Origin: Propionibacteriaceae bacterium ZF39
GTDB lineage: Bacteria > Actinomycetota > Actinomycetes > Propionibacteriales > Propionibacteriaceae
Length of the DNA: 64,000 nt
NCBI GenBank assembly: GCA_039565995.1
Contig: CP154795.1
Location: 1,116,001 to 1,180,000 of the forward strand
Direction of reading: 5' to 3'
Shown: one piece after another, positions 18,857 to 30,346 of the stretch
Numbering within the stretch: position 1 is the first letter of the stretch
How the letters are laid out: each line of letters opens with the position of its first letter
Notes under the pieces: model-generated
Told to the model about the DNA's origin: nothing
Database searches by the model: none
What the model saw: only the letters and a program-made list of their open reading frames with translations
Program-made: the position numbers and the translations under genes

Positions 18857-19819
18857 TCAGTCAGTTCGCAGGCGGGATACTTCATAGAGAGCAATCCCTG
18901 CTGCCACACCAGCATTCAGCGATTCGACGGCGTTCGCGATCGGGATCGACACGAGCACATCGCAGTGATCGCGGACGAGCCGCGACAGCCCCTCGCCCTC
19001 GGATCCCACCACCAGCACCAGGGGGCCGTCGACCCCCGGCAGACCCTCGATCCCGGTGTCTGCCTCACCGGCGAGACCGGCGATGGTGAAGCCCGCCTTC
19101 GCGTACGCCTCGAGGGCTCGGTTGAGGTTGCCCGCGAGCGCGATCGGCAGTCGGGCTGCCGCGCCTGCGGAGGTTTTCCACGCCGCCGCTGTCATCTTGG
19201 CCGAGCGCCGTTCTGGGATCACAATGCCCGCGGCGCCGAAGGCTGCCGCCGAGCGGACGATCGCGCCCAGGTTGCGCGGATCGGTGATCTGGTCGAGCAT
19301 CACGATGATCGGCGCGGAATCGGCCTCGAGGGCGTCGGCGAGCAGATCGTCGGGATGGGCGTACTCGAACTCGGGCAGCTTCAGCGCCACACCCTGGTGC
19401 ACGGCCCCACCGGTGAGGCGGTCGAGCTCCACGCGCGTCGACTGGATCGTGGGCACGCTGTGGTCGGCACAGTGCTGCAGGATGTCGCGCAGCCGTGAAT
19501 CCCGCTCGGCACCGTCGGCGACATAGGCCGTCACGACAGGAATCCCTGCCTGCAGCGCCTCGAGCACAGGGTTGCGGCCGGCCACCCACTCGGGGCCGGC
19601 GCCGGGACGACCCGTACGCTCCCGCGCAACCCTGGGCCGACCGGCCTGGCTGCGGGCCGCGGCCTGCTTCGCCTTGTAGGCCTTGTGGTTCGGACGGTCC
19701 TCGGCCCGGGGCGTCGGGCCCTTCCCCTCGAGGCCGCGCCGGATGCGACCGCCGGATCCGGCCGGACCCTTGCCCTTGCCTCGGCTGCGAGCGCCGGGAC
19801 GCTGGGAGTTTCCTGCCAT
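18857..19819 (-). CDS. rlmB: 23S rRNA 2'-O-ribose methyltransferase (RlmB/TrmH family)
   Basis: SPOUT-fold methyltransferase, most likely for 23S rRNA G2251. The basic, low-complexity N-terminus (about 85 residues) precedes the L30e-like substrate domain (about 85-165) and the SPOUT domain with motifs [32 protein letters not shown] and [20 protein letters not shown]. 320 residues. It starts 3 nt after cysS, so the two form an operon; this pairing is conserved in actinobacteria. Confidence 0.93.
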   Translation of the reverse strand: MAGNSQRPGARSRGKGKGPAGSGGRIRRGLEGKGPTPRAEDRPNHKAYKAKQAAARSQAGRPRVARERTGRPGAGPEWVAGRNPVLEALQAGIPVVTAYVADGAERDSRLRDILQHCADHSVPTIQSTRVELDRLTGGAVHQGVALKLPEFEYAHPDDLLADALEADSAPIIVMLDQITDPRNLGAIVRSAAAFGAAGIVIPERRSAKMTAAAWKTSAGAAARLPIALAGNLNRALEAYAKAGFTIAGLAGEADTGIEGLPGVDGPLVLVVGSEGEGLSRLVRDHCDVLVSIPIANAVESLNAGVAAGIALYEVSRLRTD

Positions 19820-19822
19820 GAC

Positions 19823-21235
19823 TTAGCCTTCCAGTTCCCAGCGGGGGCCGCTGGGGGTGTCGGTGATCTTCAGTCCGACTCCCGCGAGCTGGTCGCGGAT
19901 CGCGTCGGCAGCGGCCCAGTCCTTGCGGGCCCGTGCGTCGGCGCGCTGGGTCAGCAGCGCCTGCACCAGCCCGTCCACCACCGGGCGCAGCTCGTCGCCG
20001 TCGCCCGACCCCGCGAGGTCGGCCCAGACCGGGTCATCGATCGCGAGCCCGAGCACGGACAGCATCGCCCGCACCTCACCCAGGATCCGGCCCACCTCGG
20101 CCGTGTTGCCGGCCTCGATCGCGGCATTGCCCTGCCGGATGGAGGTGAAGACGGTCGCCACCGCAGCGGGCGTACCCAGATCGTCGTTCATCGCGGCGGC
20201 GAACTCCGTCGGCACCTCGCCCGCCGGCACGTCGGCCACCTCCGCCGCGCGCGCGACGAACGAGTCGATCCGGGCCAGCTGGGCGGTGGCCTCCTCGAGC
20301 GAATCGGGGGCGAACTCGATGATCGAGCGATAGTGGGGCGCGAGCAGATAGAGCCGCACGGCGCGCGGGGGATAGGTCTGGGTCACCTCGGTCACGAGCG
20401 CGCCGTTGCCCAGTGACTTGCTCATCTTCTCGCCGCGCATCGTGACGAGCGCGTTGTGCATCCAGACCCGCGCGAACGGCTTGCCGGCCGCGGTCGACTG
20501 GGCGAGCTCGTTCTCGTGGTGGGGGAAGCGCAGGTCGAGGCCACCGCCGTGGATGTCGAACTCGTCGCCCAGATATTTCCCGGCCATCGCCGAGCACTCC
20601 AGATGCCACCCCGGACGACCGCGCCCCCAGGGCGTCGGCCAGGACGCGGTCTCGGGCTCGCCGGCCTTGTGGCCCTTCCACAGCGCGAAGTCGCGCGGAT
20701 CGCGCTTGCCGCGCGGATCGGCGTCCTCGGCCTCGGCCATGTCGTCGACCTTCTGGTTCGACAACCGGCCGTATTCGGGCCACGACTTCACGTCGAAATA
20801 GACATCGCCCGAGCCATCGGGGGCCGGATAGGCATGGCCGCGCTCGATGAGCGTCTCAATCATCTCGATCATCTCGGGCACGTGGCCGGTCGCGCGCGGC
20901 TCATAGGTGGGCGGCTGGCAGCCCAGCGCGGCGTACGCCTTGTGGAGCTCGCGCTCGAAGCGATACGCCCACGCGTACCACTCCTCACCGTGCTCCGCCG
21001 ACTTCGCGAGGATCTTGTCGTCGATGTCGGTGACGTTGGCGACCACCTTGACCTGATAACCCAGATGGGTCAGCCAGCGCCGCAGCACGTCGAAGACGAC
21101 CTCCTTGCGGATGTGGCCGACATGCGGGGCGGACTGGACCGTCAGGCCGCAGTGATAGATCGAGACCTGGCCGGGGATGACCGGGTCGAGATCATTCGTG
21201 GTGCGGGTGGCGGAGTCATACAGGCGAAACGTCAC
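19823..21235 (-). CDS. cysS: Cysteinyl-tRNA synthetase
   Basis: Class I aminoacyl-tRNA synthetase of 470 residues. Signature motifs are VGHIR (HIGH box, within [16 protein letters not shown]) and [10 protein letters not shown]; zinc ligands include the cysteine of HCGLTV near the N-terminus and WHLECSAM with downstream histidines. It charges tRNA-Cys. The GTG start is fixed by TAGGCT 6 nt upstream. It heads an operon with rlmB. Confidence 0.96.
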   Translation of the reverse strand: MTFRLYDSATRTTNDLDPVIPGQVSIYHCGLTVQSAPHVGHIRKEVVFDVLRRWLTHLGYQVKVVANVTDIDDKILAKSAEHGEEWYAWAYRFERELHKAYAALGCQPPTYEPRATGHVPEMIEMIETLIERGHAYPAPDGSGDVYFDVKSWPEYGRLSNQKVDDMAEAEDADPRGKRDPRDFALWKGHKAGEPETASWPTPWGRGRPGWHLECSAMAGKYLGDEFDIHGGGLDLRFPHHENELAQSTAAGKPFARVWMHNALVTMRGEKMSKSLGNGALVTEVTQTYPPRAVRLYLLAPHYRSIIEFAPDSLEEATAQLARIDSFVARAAEVADVPAGEVPTEFAAAMNDDLGTPAAVATVFTSIRQGNAAIEAGNTAEVGRILGEVRAMLSVLGLAIDDPVWADLAGSGDGDELRPVVDGLVQALLTQRADARARKDWAAADAIRDQLAGVGLKITDTPSGPRWELEG

Positions 21236-21241
21236 CCGCCA

Positions 21242-21247
21242 AGCCTA
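21242..21247 (-). promoter_or_regulatory. -10 element TAGGCT of cysS
   Basis: TAGGCT on the minus strand, 6 nt before the GTG start at 21235; predicts a leaderless cysS-rlmB transcript. Confidence 0.6.
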
Positions 21248-22543
21248 TCCGCGGCCGACGACATCATTCAGCGCGGTCAGGAGACGGTCGACGTCGGCGT
21301 CGTCGGTGTAGGGCGCCAGCCCCACCCGCACCGCACCCGCATCGCCGAGCCCCAGGGTGCGGGAACATTCGAGGGCATAGAAGTTGCCGGCGGGCGCGTT
21401 GACGCCGCGCGCCGCCAGACCGGCGTACACCTCCGCCGAAGCCATCCCCGGCACCTCGAACAACAGGGTCGGCGTGCGCCGTTCCGCGCGGCTGTGGACC
21501 CGGGCGCCGAGGTCGGCGAGGCCGGGTTCGATGCGGGTACGCAGAGTCAGCTCGTGGTCGGCCATGGCGGTCATCGCGGCTGTGAGGCGTCGGCGGCGGG
21601 AGCCGGTGGCATCGGCATGATCCCCTTCGAGATCCACGGCTCCCGACAGGAACGCGCGGCGGGAGGCCACGGCGTCGGCGGGGTCGTCCCCGGAATCCGT
21701 CTCCAGCATTCCGGCGAGGAAATCGACCGCTGCGGTCGTGCCGGCGAGCAGCTCGTAGGGCAGCGTGCCGAGTTCGAAGCGTTCGGGCACGGCGTCGCTC
21801 GAGGGCAGGAGCTTGTCGGGCCGGAGGGTCTCGAGGAGCGCGGGGTCGGCGGCGAGTACGCCCAGGTGGGGCCCGCAGAACTTGTAGGGCGAGCACGCCA
21901 GGAAGTCGGCGCCCAGTGCCGTCAGGTCGACCGCAGCATGCGCGGTGTAGTGCACCGCATCGACATAGGTCAACGCCCCCGCGGCCCGGGCTGCCGTGGT
22001 GATCGCCGCGACGTCGGGCATGGTGCCGATCAGATTGGAGGCGGCCGTGACAGCCACGAGCCGGGTGCGGTTGGTGATCAGATCGGTGATGGCCGAGACC
22101 GGCAGCTCGGTGGTGAGTGGGTCGAAGTCGGCCCAGCGGACGGTCGCGCCGACCCGCTCCGCCGCGATCACCCAGGGCCGGATATTGGCGTCGTGGTCGA
22201 GGCGCGTGACGATGATCTCGTCACCCGGCCCCCACTGCTTGGCGAGGGTCCGGGCGGTGTCCATCGTCAACTGCGTCATGCTGCGCCCGAACGCGATCCC
22301 GCCGGGGTCTGCGCCCAGGAGATCCGCCATCGCCCGACGGGCCTCGACGACGATCCGGTCCGCGTTGCGCTCGGCCGTTGTGACCGTGCTCCGGTTGGCG
22401 ACCGGCGACACCAGCGCCTCCGCCACCGCCTCGGCCACGACCGTCGGCGTCTGGGTCCCACCGGGCCCGTCGAAATGGGCGGCCGCGTCGGGGCCGGAAA
22501 GGGCGGGGAAGTGGTGCCGAAGGCCCGTGGGATCGAACGTCAT
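21245..22543 (-). CDS. Cysteine desulfurase-like aminotransferase (class V)
   Basis: PLP-dependent class V aminotransferase fold, 432 residues. The N-terminus ([16 protein letters not shown]) and the PLP lysine in [13 protein letters not shown] match the actinobacterial cysteine desulfurase-like (Rv3778c-type) group, which is distinct from IscS and SufS. The catalytic loop cysteine of true desulfurases cannot be confirmed, so the substrate is open. The ATG at 22543 is chosen over the GTG at 22549 because TAGGCA lies exactly 6 nt before it. Confidence 0.82.
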   Translation of the reverse strand: MTFDPTGLRHHFPALSGPDAAAHFDGPGGTQTPTVVAEAVAEALVSPVANRSTVTTAERNADRIVVEARRAMADLLGADPGGIAFGRSMTQLTMDTARTLAKQWGPGDEIIVTRLDHDANIRPWVIAAERVGATVRWADFDPLTTELPVSAITDLITNRTRLVAVTAASNLIGTMPDVAAITTAARAAGALTYVDAVHYTAHAAVDLTALGADFLACSPYKFCGPHLGVLAADPALLETLRPDKLLPSSDAVPERFELGTLPYELLAGTTAAVDFLAGMLETDSGDDPADAVASRRAFLSGAVDLEGDHADATGSRRRRLTAAMTAMADHELTLRTRIEPGLADLGARVHSRAERRTPTLLFEVPGMASAEVYAGLAARGVNAPAGNFYALECSRTLGLGDAGAVRVGLAPYTDDADVDRLLTALNDVVGRG

Positions 22544-22549
22544 GGTCAC

Positions 22550-22555
22550 TGCCTA
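22550..22555 (-). promoter_or_regulatory. -10 element TAGGCA of the aminotransferase gene
   Basis: TAGGCA on the minus strand, 6 nt before the ATG at 22543; the last base deviates from TANNNT. Confidence 0.35.
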
Positions 22556-22644
22556 CCATGGAGAACTCTCCCGGGGCATCCCGGAGAACCGGGCACCTCG
22601 TGACGACACGGGTGCGCCAGCAGGCTCGCGATGAAGGGAGACCA

Positions 22645-23793
22645 ATGCCGGTTGAGCGACTGCTGCCGTCGGCCGAAGCTCACGACATGGTCGGGGTCAT
22701 CGCGCAGTTCTCCCGCGAACGACTGGCTCCCGTGGCCGCGGCGATGGAGGAGGCCGAGGAGTTCCCGCGGGAGTTGATGCGGGAGCTGGGGGAGTTGGGG
22801 CTGTTCGCGATGCCGTACGCGGAGTCGGTCGGCGGGCTCGGCCAACCCTATGAGGTCTATCTGCAGGCGCTCGAGGAAGTTGCCCAGGCGTGGATGATCG
22901 TCGGCGTCGGCGCGAGCGTGCACGTGATGACGTGTCACGCGGTCGTCCATCACGGCGATGCGGAGCAACAGGAGCGGCTGTTGCCGGGCCTGCTCGGCGG
23001 CAGTCTGCTCGGCGCGTTCTCGTTGTCCGAGCCGCAGGCCGGATCGGATGTCGACGCGATCCGGGCCAAGGCGGCCCGCGACGGTGCGGACTATGTCCTG
23101 TCGGGCGAGAAGGCCTGGACGAGCCATGGCGGGGTGGCGGACTACTACCAGGTTTTTGCCCGCACGAGTGAGGGCCACGACGGGCTGAGCTGCTTCCACA
23201 TCCCGGCTGATACGCCCGGTCTGGTCCCCGGTCCGCCCGAACACAAGATGGGCATGCGCGCGTCACCCACCACACCGTTGTTGCTCGACGGCGTCCGCGT
23301 ACCCGCAAGGGATCGTCTCGGCGCCGAAGGCGACGGGCAGCGGATTGCGATGAGTGGCCTGGCCAAGGGCCGACTCGGGGTCGCGGCCTCGGCGACCGGG
23401 CTGGCGCAGGCGGCGCTCGATGCCGCTGTGGCGTACGCGAAGGAGCGCGAGCAGTTCGGCACGCGTATCGCGGACTTCCAGGGAATGCGGTTCCTACTCG
23501 CCGAAATGGCCGCGAAGGTGGCCGCTGCCCGGGCGCTCTATCTCGACGGTGCCCGCCGGCTCGATGCCGGGCTGGACTTCACCCGGGAGGCGGCCATCGC
23601 CAAACTGGTTGCCACCGATGCCGCCATGGCGGTCACCACGGATGCCATCCAGGTGTTGGGCGGGGTGGGATACACCAGGGACTTCCCCGTCGAGCGCTAT
23701 TTCCGCGAGGCCAAGGTCACGCAGATCTTCGAGGGCACCAACCAGATCCAGCGTCTGGTCATCGCGCGGTCGCTGCTGCGGCCCGGCCGCTAG
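22645..23793 (+). CDS. Acyl-CoA dehydrogenase
   Basis: FAD-dependent acyl-CoA dehydrogenase of 382 residues. Landmarks: [11 protein letters not shown] (FAD/substrate binding), [45 protein letters not shown], and [10 protein letters not shown], whose glutamate is the catalytic base. The start ATG at 22645 has AAGGGAG upstream; the reading frame remains open for 87 bases before it but without family pattern. It overlaps the convergent DUF4032 gene by 4 bp. Chain-length specificity cannot be assigned. Confidence 0.94.
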   Translation: MPVERLLPSAEAHDMVGVIAQFSRERLAPVAAAMEEAEEFPRELMRELGELGLFAMPYAESVGGLGQPYEVYLQALEEVAQAWMIVGVGASVHVMTCHAVVHHGDAEQQERLLPGLLGGSLLGAFSLSEPQAGSDVDAIRAKAARDGADYVLSGEKAWTSHGGVADYYQVFARTSEGHDGLSCFHIPADTPGLVPGPPEHKMGMRASPTTPLLLDGVRVPARDRLGAEGDGQRIAMSGLAKGRLGVAASATGLAQAALDAAVAYAKEREQFGTRIADFQGMRFLLAEMAAKVAAARALYLDGARRLDAGLDFTREAAIAKLVATDAAMAVTTDAIQVLGGVGYTRDFPVERYFREAKVTQIFEGTNQIQRLVIARSLLRPGR

Positions 23794-25085
23794 TCCGCGT
23801 CCTCGGCGTAGCCCTCACTCGGGTCATAGGGATTTGCCAACCGATGACTCCGCGAGCTCGGCGAGTCGAGGAACGACAGCTCGTCGGCGGGCACGGCCTC
23901 GTCGGGCAGTTTGGTGAGGATGTCGTGGACATAGCCGCGGGCGGCCTCGTCGAGGGGCACCTCGGCCCCGGCGGCTTCGGAGCGATACCAGCGGTAGTCG
24001 AGGAATTCGTGATAGATCTGCGCCGCCTCGCGCTTGGCGAAGAGGTGGTCGGGGACGAGCCGGATCACCGGCTCGAAGCACTGGGTGAGCCACTGGTGCG
24101 CGGCGACCGCCTCGTCGACCCCCTGCTGGTCGGTGCGGACGCGATAGGAGTCGAGGTCGTTGAGCAGGCGGCGGGCCTGGTTCTCCTCGGTGTCCAGCCC
24201 GGTCAGCCGCAGGAGACGCCGCGAATGGTGGCCCGCGTCGACGACCTTGGGCTGGATACGCACGGTCGTGCCCTCGATGTCGGTGGTGATGTCGAGTTCG
24301 GCCACGTCGAAGCCGAGGGCGTTCAGACGGCGTACGCGACCGTCGACGCGGTGCATCTGCGTCTCGTCGAACTCCTCCGGGGCGGTCAACTCCGCCCACA
24401 GCTCGCGATAGCGGGCCTCGATCTGGTCGACCAGGCTCAGGGGATCGAGCTGCTGGTCGAGCTGCCCGCCGGCCTGGAGGTCGAGGAACTCTCCGAACAG
24501 GTTGGTGCGCGCGATGTGGAGGTCGTGCTCGCGCTGGCCCGTGCTCAGCGAGTTGTGGAGCTCACCGGTTTCGGCGTCGACCAGATAGGCGGCGAATTCC
24601 CCCGCATCGCGACGAAACAGCGTGTTCGACAGCGACACATCGCCCCAGAGGAACCCCGCCAGGTGGAGCCGCACGAGCAGAACGACCATCGCGTCGATCA
24701 ACCGGCCGACGGTCTCGGAGCGTACGCCCCGGGTGAACAGGGAGCGGTAGGGCAGGGCGAAGCGCAGATGGCGGGTGACCAGCACCGGGTCGAGCGGCGT
24801 GCCATCGGCCGCCGTGCCCCGGTCGGTGATCACGCTGTGGGCCTCGACCGCCGGCGTATCCATCCGGGCCAGATCGTGCAGCAGCCGGTATTCGTGGATG
24901 GCCAGGTGCTCGATGACTTCCTTGGCTGCCAACACCTCGTCGCCCACCCGGATGAACCGCACCACATGGCGCGAGATACCGCGGGGGAGGGCGACGAGGT
25001 GCGCATGCGGCCATTCCGCCAGGGGAGTGTCCCAGGGCAGTCCGACCAGGCGGACGTCAGGTGTCGTCGAGAGGAAGCGGGGCAC
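23790..25085 (-). CDS. DUF4032 kinase-like protein
   Basis: A 431-residue actinobacterial DUF4032 protein. The N-terminal 200 residues resemble a small-lobe/large-lobe kinase fold of the LPS-kinase group, with [13 protein letters not shown] in the place of the catalytic loop (Asp and Asn conserved) and YLVDAETGE as a possible metal-binding motif. The C-terminal half is the DUF4032 domain proper. No substrate is known. It starts 3 nt after the sugar-importer ATPase gene and is surely cotranscribed with it. Confidence 0.83.
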   Translation of the reverse strand: MPRFLSTTPDVRLVGLPWDTPLAEWPHAHLVALPRGISRHVVRFIRVGDEVLAAKEVIEHLAIHEYRLLHDLARMDTPAVEAHSVITDRGTAADGTPLDPVLVTRHLRFALPYRSLFTRGVRSETVGRLIDAMVVLLVRLHLAGFLWGDVSLSNTLFRRDAGEFAAYLVDAETGELHNSLSTGQREHDLHIARTNLFGEFLDLQAGGQLDQQLDPLSLVDQIEARYRELWAELTAPEEFDETQMHRVDGRVRRLNALGFDVAELDITTDIEGTTVRIQPKVVDAGHHSRRLLRLTGLDTEENQARRLLNDLDSYRVRTDQQGVDEAVAAHQWLTQCFEPVIRLVPDHLFAKREAAQIYHEFLDYRWYRSEAAGAEVPLDEAARGYVHDILTKLPDEAVPADELSFLDSPSSRSHRLANPYDPSEGYAEDAD

Positions 25086-25088
25086 GGG

Positions 25089-26186
<1,098 letters not shown>

Positions 26187-26313
26187 GGTTACTCCATTTC
26201 CACGGGCAGGAACGTGCCCGACGATCCGAGTGGAATGATCTGCCGACCTCGTGGTCAGCCTCGTCAGCGTATCACCGGACCGTCGCCTCCCGCCGATGTC
26301 GACCCTCCCCGCA

Positions 26314-26319
26314 TAGACT
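26314..26319 (+). promoter_or_regulatory. -10 element TAGACT of the DedA gene
   Basis: TAGACT is 6 nt before the GTG start at 26326; predicts a leaderless transcript. Confidence 0.55.
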
Positions 26320-26325
26320 CGCCGG

Positions 26326-27102
26326 GTGACCGACGAGCGGCGCGAGCCGGACCATGGCGAGCCGGAGACCCTCCCCGATTCCACGCGGGTGCCCGACCCG
26401 GAGACCCCCGACGCCGAGCCCGAGTGGTGGCAGGATCCGCGGATGCCGTGGGGTCACAAGCCGACCCGCGCCGACATGGCGTGCTTCTGGGTCCTGACGC
26501 TCCTCGGCCTCTATTCCCTGGCGCTGCTGCCCTTCCGCGCGGCGCTGCTCACGAAGCCGTTCCTGGCCGCCGTTCTCACCGGCTCCCGCACGGGCGTGGT
26601 GATGATCGGCGCGCTCGCCGCCGTGGGGCAGGCGCCGATCTGGCCGTTCTGGGTCGCGGTTGCGACGCTGAGCGTGATGAAGTTCGACCTCGTCTATTTC
26701 TGGGCCGGCCGGCGCTGGGGGCGCGGGGTCTTCGAGATGATCGCCGGCAAGTCACCGCGGGCCCGGCGCAATGCCGAGCGGGCCGAACGGCTGGCCCTGA
26801 AGTATTCGATCCCGGCTTTGTTCATCACCTATCTGCCGATCCCGCTGCCCGCGGCCGTCATCTATGCCACCCTCGGCGCCGCCCGGATGAGCTGGAAGAA
26901 GTTCATCGCCTTCGACCTGCTCTTCGCGGCCATCATGCAGTCGCTGTATTTCTATCTCGGCTATCGCATCGGTGCGCCGGCCGTGGAGGTCGTCGCCGAA
27001 TACGGCAAATATCTCTGGTATCTCAGCATCGTCATCATCATCGGCATGATCGTCACCTGGTGGTGGAACAGCCAGAAGAAGAAGCGCGCCGATCACTCAT
27101 AG
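26326..27102 (+). CDS. DedA/VTT-domain membrane protein
   Basis: A 258-residue inner-membrane protein. An acidic, Pro-rich cytoplasmic N-terminus (about 45 residues) is followed by several membrane segments. The VTT/DedA core includes FWAGRRWGRGVFEMIAGKSP and the re-entrant-loop-like stretch FITYLPIPLPAAVIYATLGA. DedA proteins act in lipid-carrier recycling and membrane homeostasis; the exact lipid here is unknown. The 3' end overlaps the convergent hydrolase gene by 10 bp. Confidence 0.85.
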   Translation: MTDERREPDHGEPETLPDSTRVPDPETPDAEPEWWQDPRMPWGHKPTRADMACFWVLTLLGLYSLALLPFRAALLTKPFLAAVLTGSRTGVVMIGALAAVGQAPIWPFWVAVATLSVMKFDLVYFWAGRRWGRGVFEMIAGKSPRARRNAERAERLALKYSIPALFITYLPIPLPAAVIYATLGAARMSWKKFIAFDLLFAAIMQSLYFYLGYRIGAPAVEVVAEYGKYLWYLSIVIIIGMIVTWWWNSQKKKRADHS

Positions 27103-28196
27103 AGCGCGGCCTTGGCCGCGGGGTGCTGGAACATCGCGTGGACGTTGTGTCCCGCACGGGGCACGACATGGAGTCGATGATGCCGCTGGATGCCGGGGCC
27201 GAAGACCGAGGGCAGGTACGCCCAGTAGCGCATGCCACGTTCATAGCGGTTCGCGCCTTCCGCGACGGCGCCGCACGTCTTGTCCATGGAGGTGGAGCGG
27301 GGGTCGTTGTCGGCGTCCCCGAGGAGATAGACCACGCGGTGTTCGCCATAGCGTCGGGTGAGCGTCTCGGGCCCGACGCGGCCCATGTAGCCATTGAGGT
27401 GCTCGAGCCCATAGCGATAGTGGTTGTACGCCGGACAGATCGCCAGCTGCGTGGCGGGCGTACCCGGGCGGTCCGGCGTGAAATAGAGATAGCTCGACGG
27501 GTTCACGATGATGAACCGAATGGGATTGTGGCTGGTGCCGGCGGCGTACCGGTTGACGAACTGGCCACCCCCGGAGAAGCCGGCCACGACGACCGGGAGC
27601 GGCCGGGCTCGCTCGAGCAACTCGTCGAGCACTTCGTACGACGACACCTGCACGTCCTCGTTGGCTGACGGGTCGCCCTGGGACCAGGACGCGAACGTCC
27701 AGAACAGCTCGCGCTGCGTGTCGATCCGGTCCTCCTTCAGGGGGAAGCGCGGGGAGATGACGAGCGTCGAGGCGCGCTGTTCGGGCGTACCCGTCGCCAG
27801 CGCCGCCGTCGCCACACTGCACGGCTGTCGGTCATTGCCGTGCATGACGAAAATGACCCGCTTGGCCTCGCGGGCCGGGTTGTCGATCGAGCCGTTGGCG
27901 CAATAGCGAAAGATCTTGCCGGCGATGGTGGTCTGCCGCATGGTCGTGGTACGCGCCAGCGGCTCGGCCGCGCGCAGCGTGACCGTCGCGGTGGCGTCCG
28001 CCGGCACCGGGACGGGGCTGGGTGGCGCGGGGACAGCCGACGGCACGGGATCGCTCGCCGGGACTGTCAGGTGAGTGCTGCTCGAGAAGACCAGTGCGGA
28101 CACGATCAGGAGCGCGACGATCAGCACGCGCGCGGACGGGCGGGCCCAGCGTGAACGAGCCCGGGACGGCCGATACCGCCGGTTCAACTGCTTCAC
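27093..28196 (-). CDS. Secreted alpha/beta-hydrolase-like protein
   Basis: A 367-residue protein with a basic N-terminus, one signal-anchor segment (about residues 22-40), a Pro/Val-rich linker and an alpha/beta-hydrolase domain. GFSGGGQ is the nucleophile elbow (Ser), VIFVMHGND supplies an oxyanion-type HG motif and RAGHNVHAMF the likely catalytic histidine. The fold resembles extracellular esterases or poly-hydroxyalkanoate depolymerase-like enzymes. The GTG at 28196 overlaps the stop of the upstream acyltransferase gene as GTGA, so the two are translationally coupled; another GTG at 28214 is possible. Confidence 0.78.
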   Translation of the reverse strand: MKQLNRRYRPSRARSRWARPSARVLIVALLIVSALVFSSSTHLTVPASDPVPSAVPAPPSPVPVPADATATVTLRAAEPLARTTTMRQTTIAGKIFRYCANGSIDNPAREAKRVIFVMHGNDRQPCSVATAALATGTPEQRASTLVISPRFPLKEDRIDTQRELFWTFASWSQGDPSANEDVQVSSYEVLDELLERARPLPVVVAGFSGGGQFVNRYAAGTSHNPIRFIIVNPSSYLYFTPDRPGTPATQLAICPAYNHYRYGLEHLNGYMGRVGPETLTRRYGEHRVVYLLGDADNDPRSTSMDKTCGAVAEGANRYERGMRYWAYLPSVFGPGIQRHHRLHVVPRAGHNVHAMFQHPAAKAALYE

Positions 28197-30181
28197 CGTT
28201 CGACCGCGCTCCACAACTGTGCCTCGAACTCGTCTTTCAGAGTGTGGATGTAGGTCCGGCTCAGATGGTTGTCATCCATGTAGACATAGACATTGCCGAT
28301 CACGCCCGGGCAGTAGCCATCAGGACAGATGTATTCGGTCAGGTCCATGCTGCGCATGCCGGGGTCGGCCTCGAGCGCGAGGAGCGGTGATTCGGCGGCG
28401 AGCTTCTCCGACACCGGCGGTAGGCAGCGCGCGTCGGCGGCGCCATAGCGCTGGACACACTCGGGCATCAGGAAGGTGAACCGTGGGTTGTCGCGCATGT
28501 TGACGATCGTGATGCCGGCCTCGGTCAGGGGACGGGCCGCCTCGGCATAGGTGTCGACAGGCAGTTCGGGCCCGTCGGCCTGGGCGCGCGACCCGATGGT
28601 GAAGACCCAGTCGGGCTGCAGCTGCAGCAGATAGGTGGTGAGGTCGCGGCTGAACTGCACACACTCAGGGGTGCTGAACTCGTTGGGCAGGCTGAAGCGG
28701 CAGCCGGGCTGGATGATGACCAGCAGGCGCCAGCGTTCGCGCACCGCCAGATCATGCAGCAGGGGATTCCACTGGTTGGTGTGGGAATCGCCGAACATGA
28801 CGACGGTGCGGTGGGGTGGCTGACCGTCCTCGGGCAGGACCTCGGAACACTCCGATTGGGGCGGCGCGAGCGGCCCGTCCATGTTGCAGGGCGGCAGGGC
28901 CTCGGGCCAGTCGGTGTGGATGACGGTGTCGCCGGGCGCGATGCTGCGGGACGGAGAGGCGGTCGGCAGGGATGCTCCCGGGGTGACGGCCCGGGCGCCG
29001 GGGCGTTCGGTCTCGGGGGCGGCGTTCACCTGCTGCACGCTGCGGTCGAGGATCATCGTCCAGGCCTGGACAGCCCCGATCACGATGATGACGATCGTGG
29101 CGATCGTGGCGAGTCCCCAGCGCTTCGCCGTGAGCAGGGGGATCCGGTTGAAGCGGCGCTCGATGAGGCGGGTGCTGAAGTCGGCGAGCAGCACCGACAG
29201 GCCGATGACGACCATGCTGCCCCAGATGTCGACCTCGTTGCGCTCGGACAGGTGGAGCCAGAACATGAGCACCGGCCAGTGCCAGAGATACAGGCCGTAC
29301 GCCCGGTCGCCGATCCACGCCATCGGCCGGCTGGAGAGCCAGTGGGCGGCATGCGTACGCCGCTGGGAACTGCCCGCGAACACCACCAGGGCTGCGGCCA
29401 GCGACGGCCACAGGGCGGGCAGGCCCGGGAAGTCGTAACGACCGATGATCAGGCCACCGATGGCGACACCGACCACGCCGGTCCAGCTCATGATGGCGGA
29501 CACGGCGTACGGCAGCCGCAGCTGGGGCACGAACGCGAACAGCGACGCGAGGGAGAACTCCCAGAGCCGGGCCCAGGTGTCGAAATAGGCGGCGGGCGGG
29601 TTGGTGGCGACGCCGTGGAGGGCGTACGCCAGCGACGCGGCCGTGGCGGCGACGAAGATGACGCCGAGGGTCCACTTGATGGGGATCCGCCAGAACTTGA
29701 ACAGCGCCATTGCCAGCAGCATGAGCAAGGGCCACATCAGGAAGATCTGGCCCTGGATCGACAGGGACCAGTAGTGCTGCAGGGGGCTGGTGCCGCTGCG
29801 ATCGGCTGACGTGTAGTCGGTCGCCAGGCCGATCAGGACCCAGTTCTGGGTGTAGAAGAGGGACGCGAGGGCCTGCTCGAGCAGTCCGTACCACCGCGTC
29901 GGGGTCAGGATCAGCCAGCCGGCCACGCACGTCGCGAGGATGACGACCGCTGACGAGGGGATCAGTCGGCGGAACCGCCCGACAAGGAAGTCGAGGAACT
30001 TGAAGGCCATGCCCTTGCGCAGGAAGCTCCCGGTCATCAGGTACGCCGAAATCATCAGGAAGACATCGACGCCGCCCGAGACACGGCCCGCACCCCATAG
30101 GTGGTAGGCCACGACCAGTGCGATCGCCATGCCTCGCAGGCCGTGGATCTCACCGCGGTGTTGTGGGCGTGACTCGGTCAA
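28193..30181 (-). CDS. Acyltransferase 3 with C-terminal SGNH domain (OafA/YrhL type)
   Basis: A 662-residue membrane O-acyltransferase. The N-terminal acyltransferase-3 domain (about residues 10-365) begins EIHGLRGMAIALVVAYHLW and holds about ten membrane segments; the C-terminal extracytoplasmic SGNH domain (about 450-662) has MFGDSHTNQW and the catalytic DDNHLSRTY. Such fusions O-acetylate cell-surface polysaccharides or peptidoglycan. The start is TTG at 30181 with AAAGGAG about 9 nt upstream. A hydrolase gene overlaps its end, and a tRNA gene lies 40 bp upstream on the same strand. Confidence 0.9.
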   Translation of the reverse strand: MTESRPQHRGEIHGLRGMAIALVVAYHLWGAGRVSGGVDVFLMISAYLMTGSFLRKGMAFKFLDFLVGRFRRLIPSSAVVILATCVAGWLILTPTRWYGLLEQALASLFYTQNWVLIGLATDYTSADRSGTSPLQHYWSLSIQGQIFLMWPLLMLLAMALFKFWRIPIKWTLGVIFVAATAASLAYALHGVATNPPAAYFDTWARLWEFSLASLFAFVPQLRLPYAVSAIMSWTGVVGVAIGGLIIGRYDFPGLPALWPSLAAALVVFAGSSQRRTHAAHWLSSRPMAWIGDRAYGLYLWHWPVLMFWLHLSERNEVDIWGSMVVIGLSVLLADFSTRLIERRFNRIPLLTAKRWGLATIATIVIIVIGAVQAWTMILDRSVQQVNAAPETERPGARAVTPGASLPTASPSRSIAPGDTVIHTDWPEALPPCNMDGPLAPPQSECSEVLPEDGQPPHRTVVMFGDSHTNQWNPLLHDLAVRERWRLLVIIQPGCRFSLPNEFSTPECVQFSRDLTTYLLQLQPDWVFTIGSRAQADGPELPVDTYAEAARPLTEAGITIVNMRDNPRFTFLMPECVQRYGAADARCLPPVSEKLAAESPLLALEADPGMRSMDLTEYICPDGYCPGVIGNVYVYMDDNHLSRTYIHTLKDEFEAQLWSAVER

Positions 30182-30221
30182 GGTGAAAGGCTCCTTTGTC
30201 GAGGAGTCGACACTCTGGCAG

Positions 30222-30294
30222 AGCCCCCGACAGGATTCGAACCCGCGACCCTCGCTTTACAAGAGCGACGCTCTACCAACTGAGCTACGGAGGC
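30222..30294 (-). tRNA. trnT: tRNA-Thr (anticodon UGU)
   Basis: The minus strand folds into a complete cloverleaf: acceptor stem GCCTCCG with CGGGGGC (one G-U), D-loop AGCTCAGTTGGTAGAGC, anticodon stem TCGCT/AGCGA around loop CTTGTAA (anticodon TGT), and T-loop GGGTTCGAATCC. 73 nt including the discriminator; CCA is not encoded. Confidence 0.95.
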
Positions 30295-30346
30295 ATACCG
30301 GGCTATTTAATCACTGCGTGCCACACCGACGCGAACGCGCAAGGAT

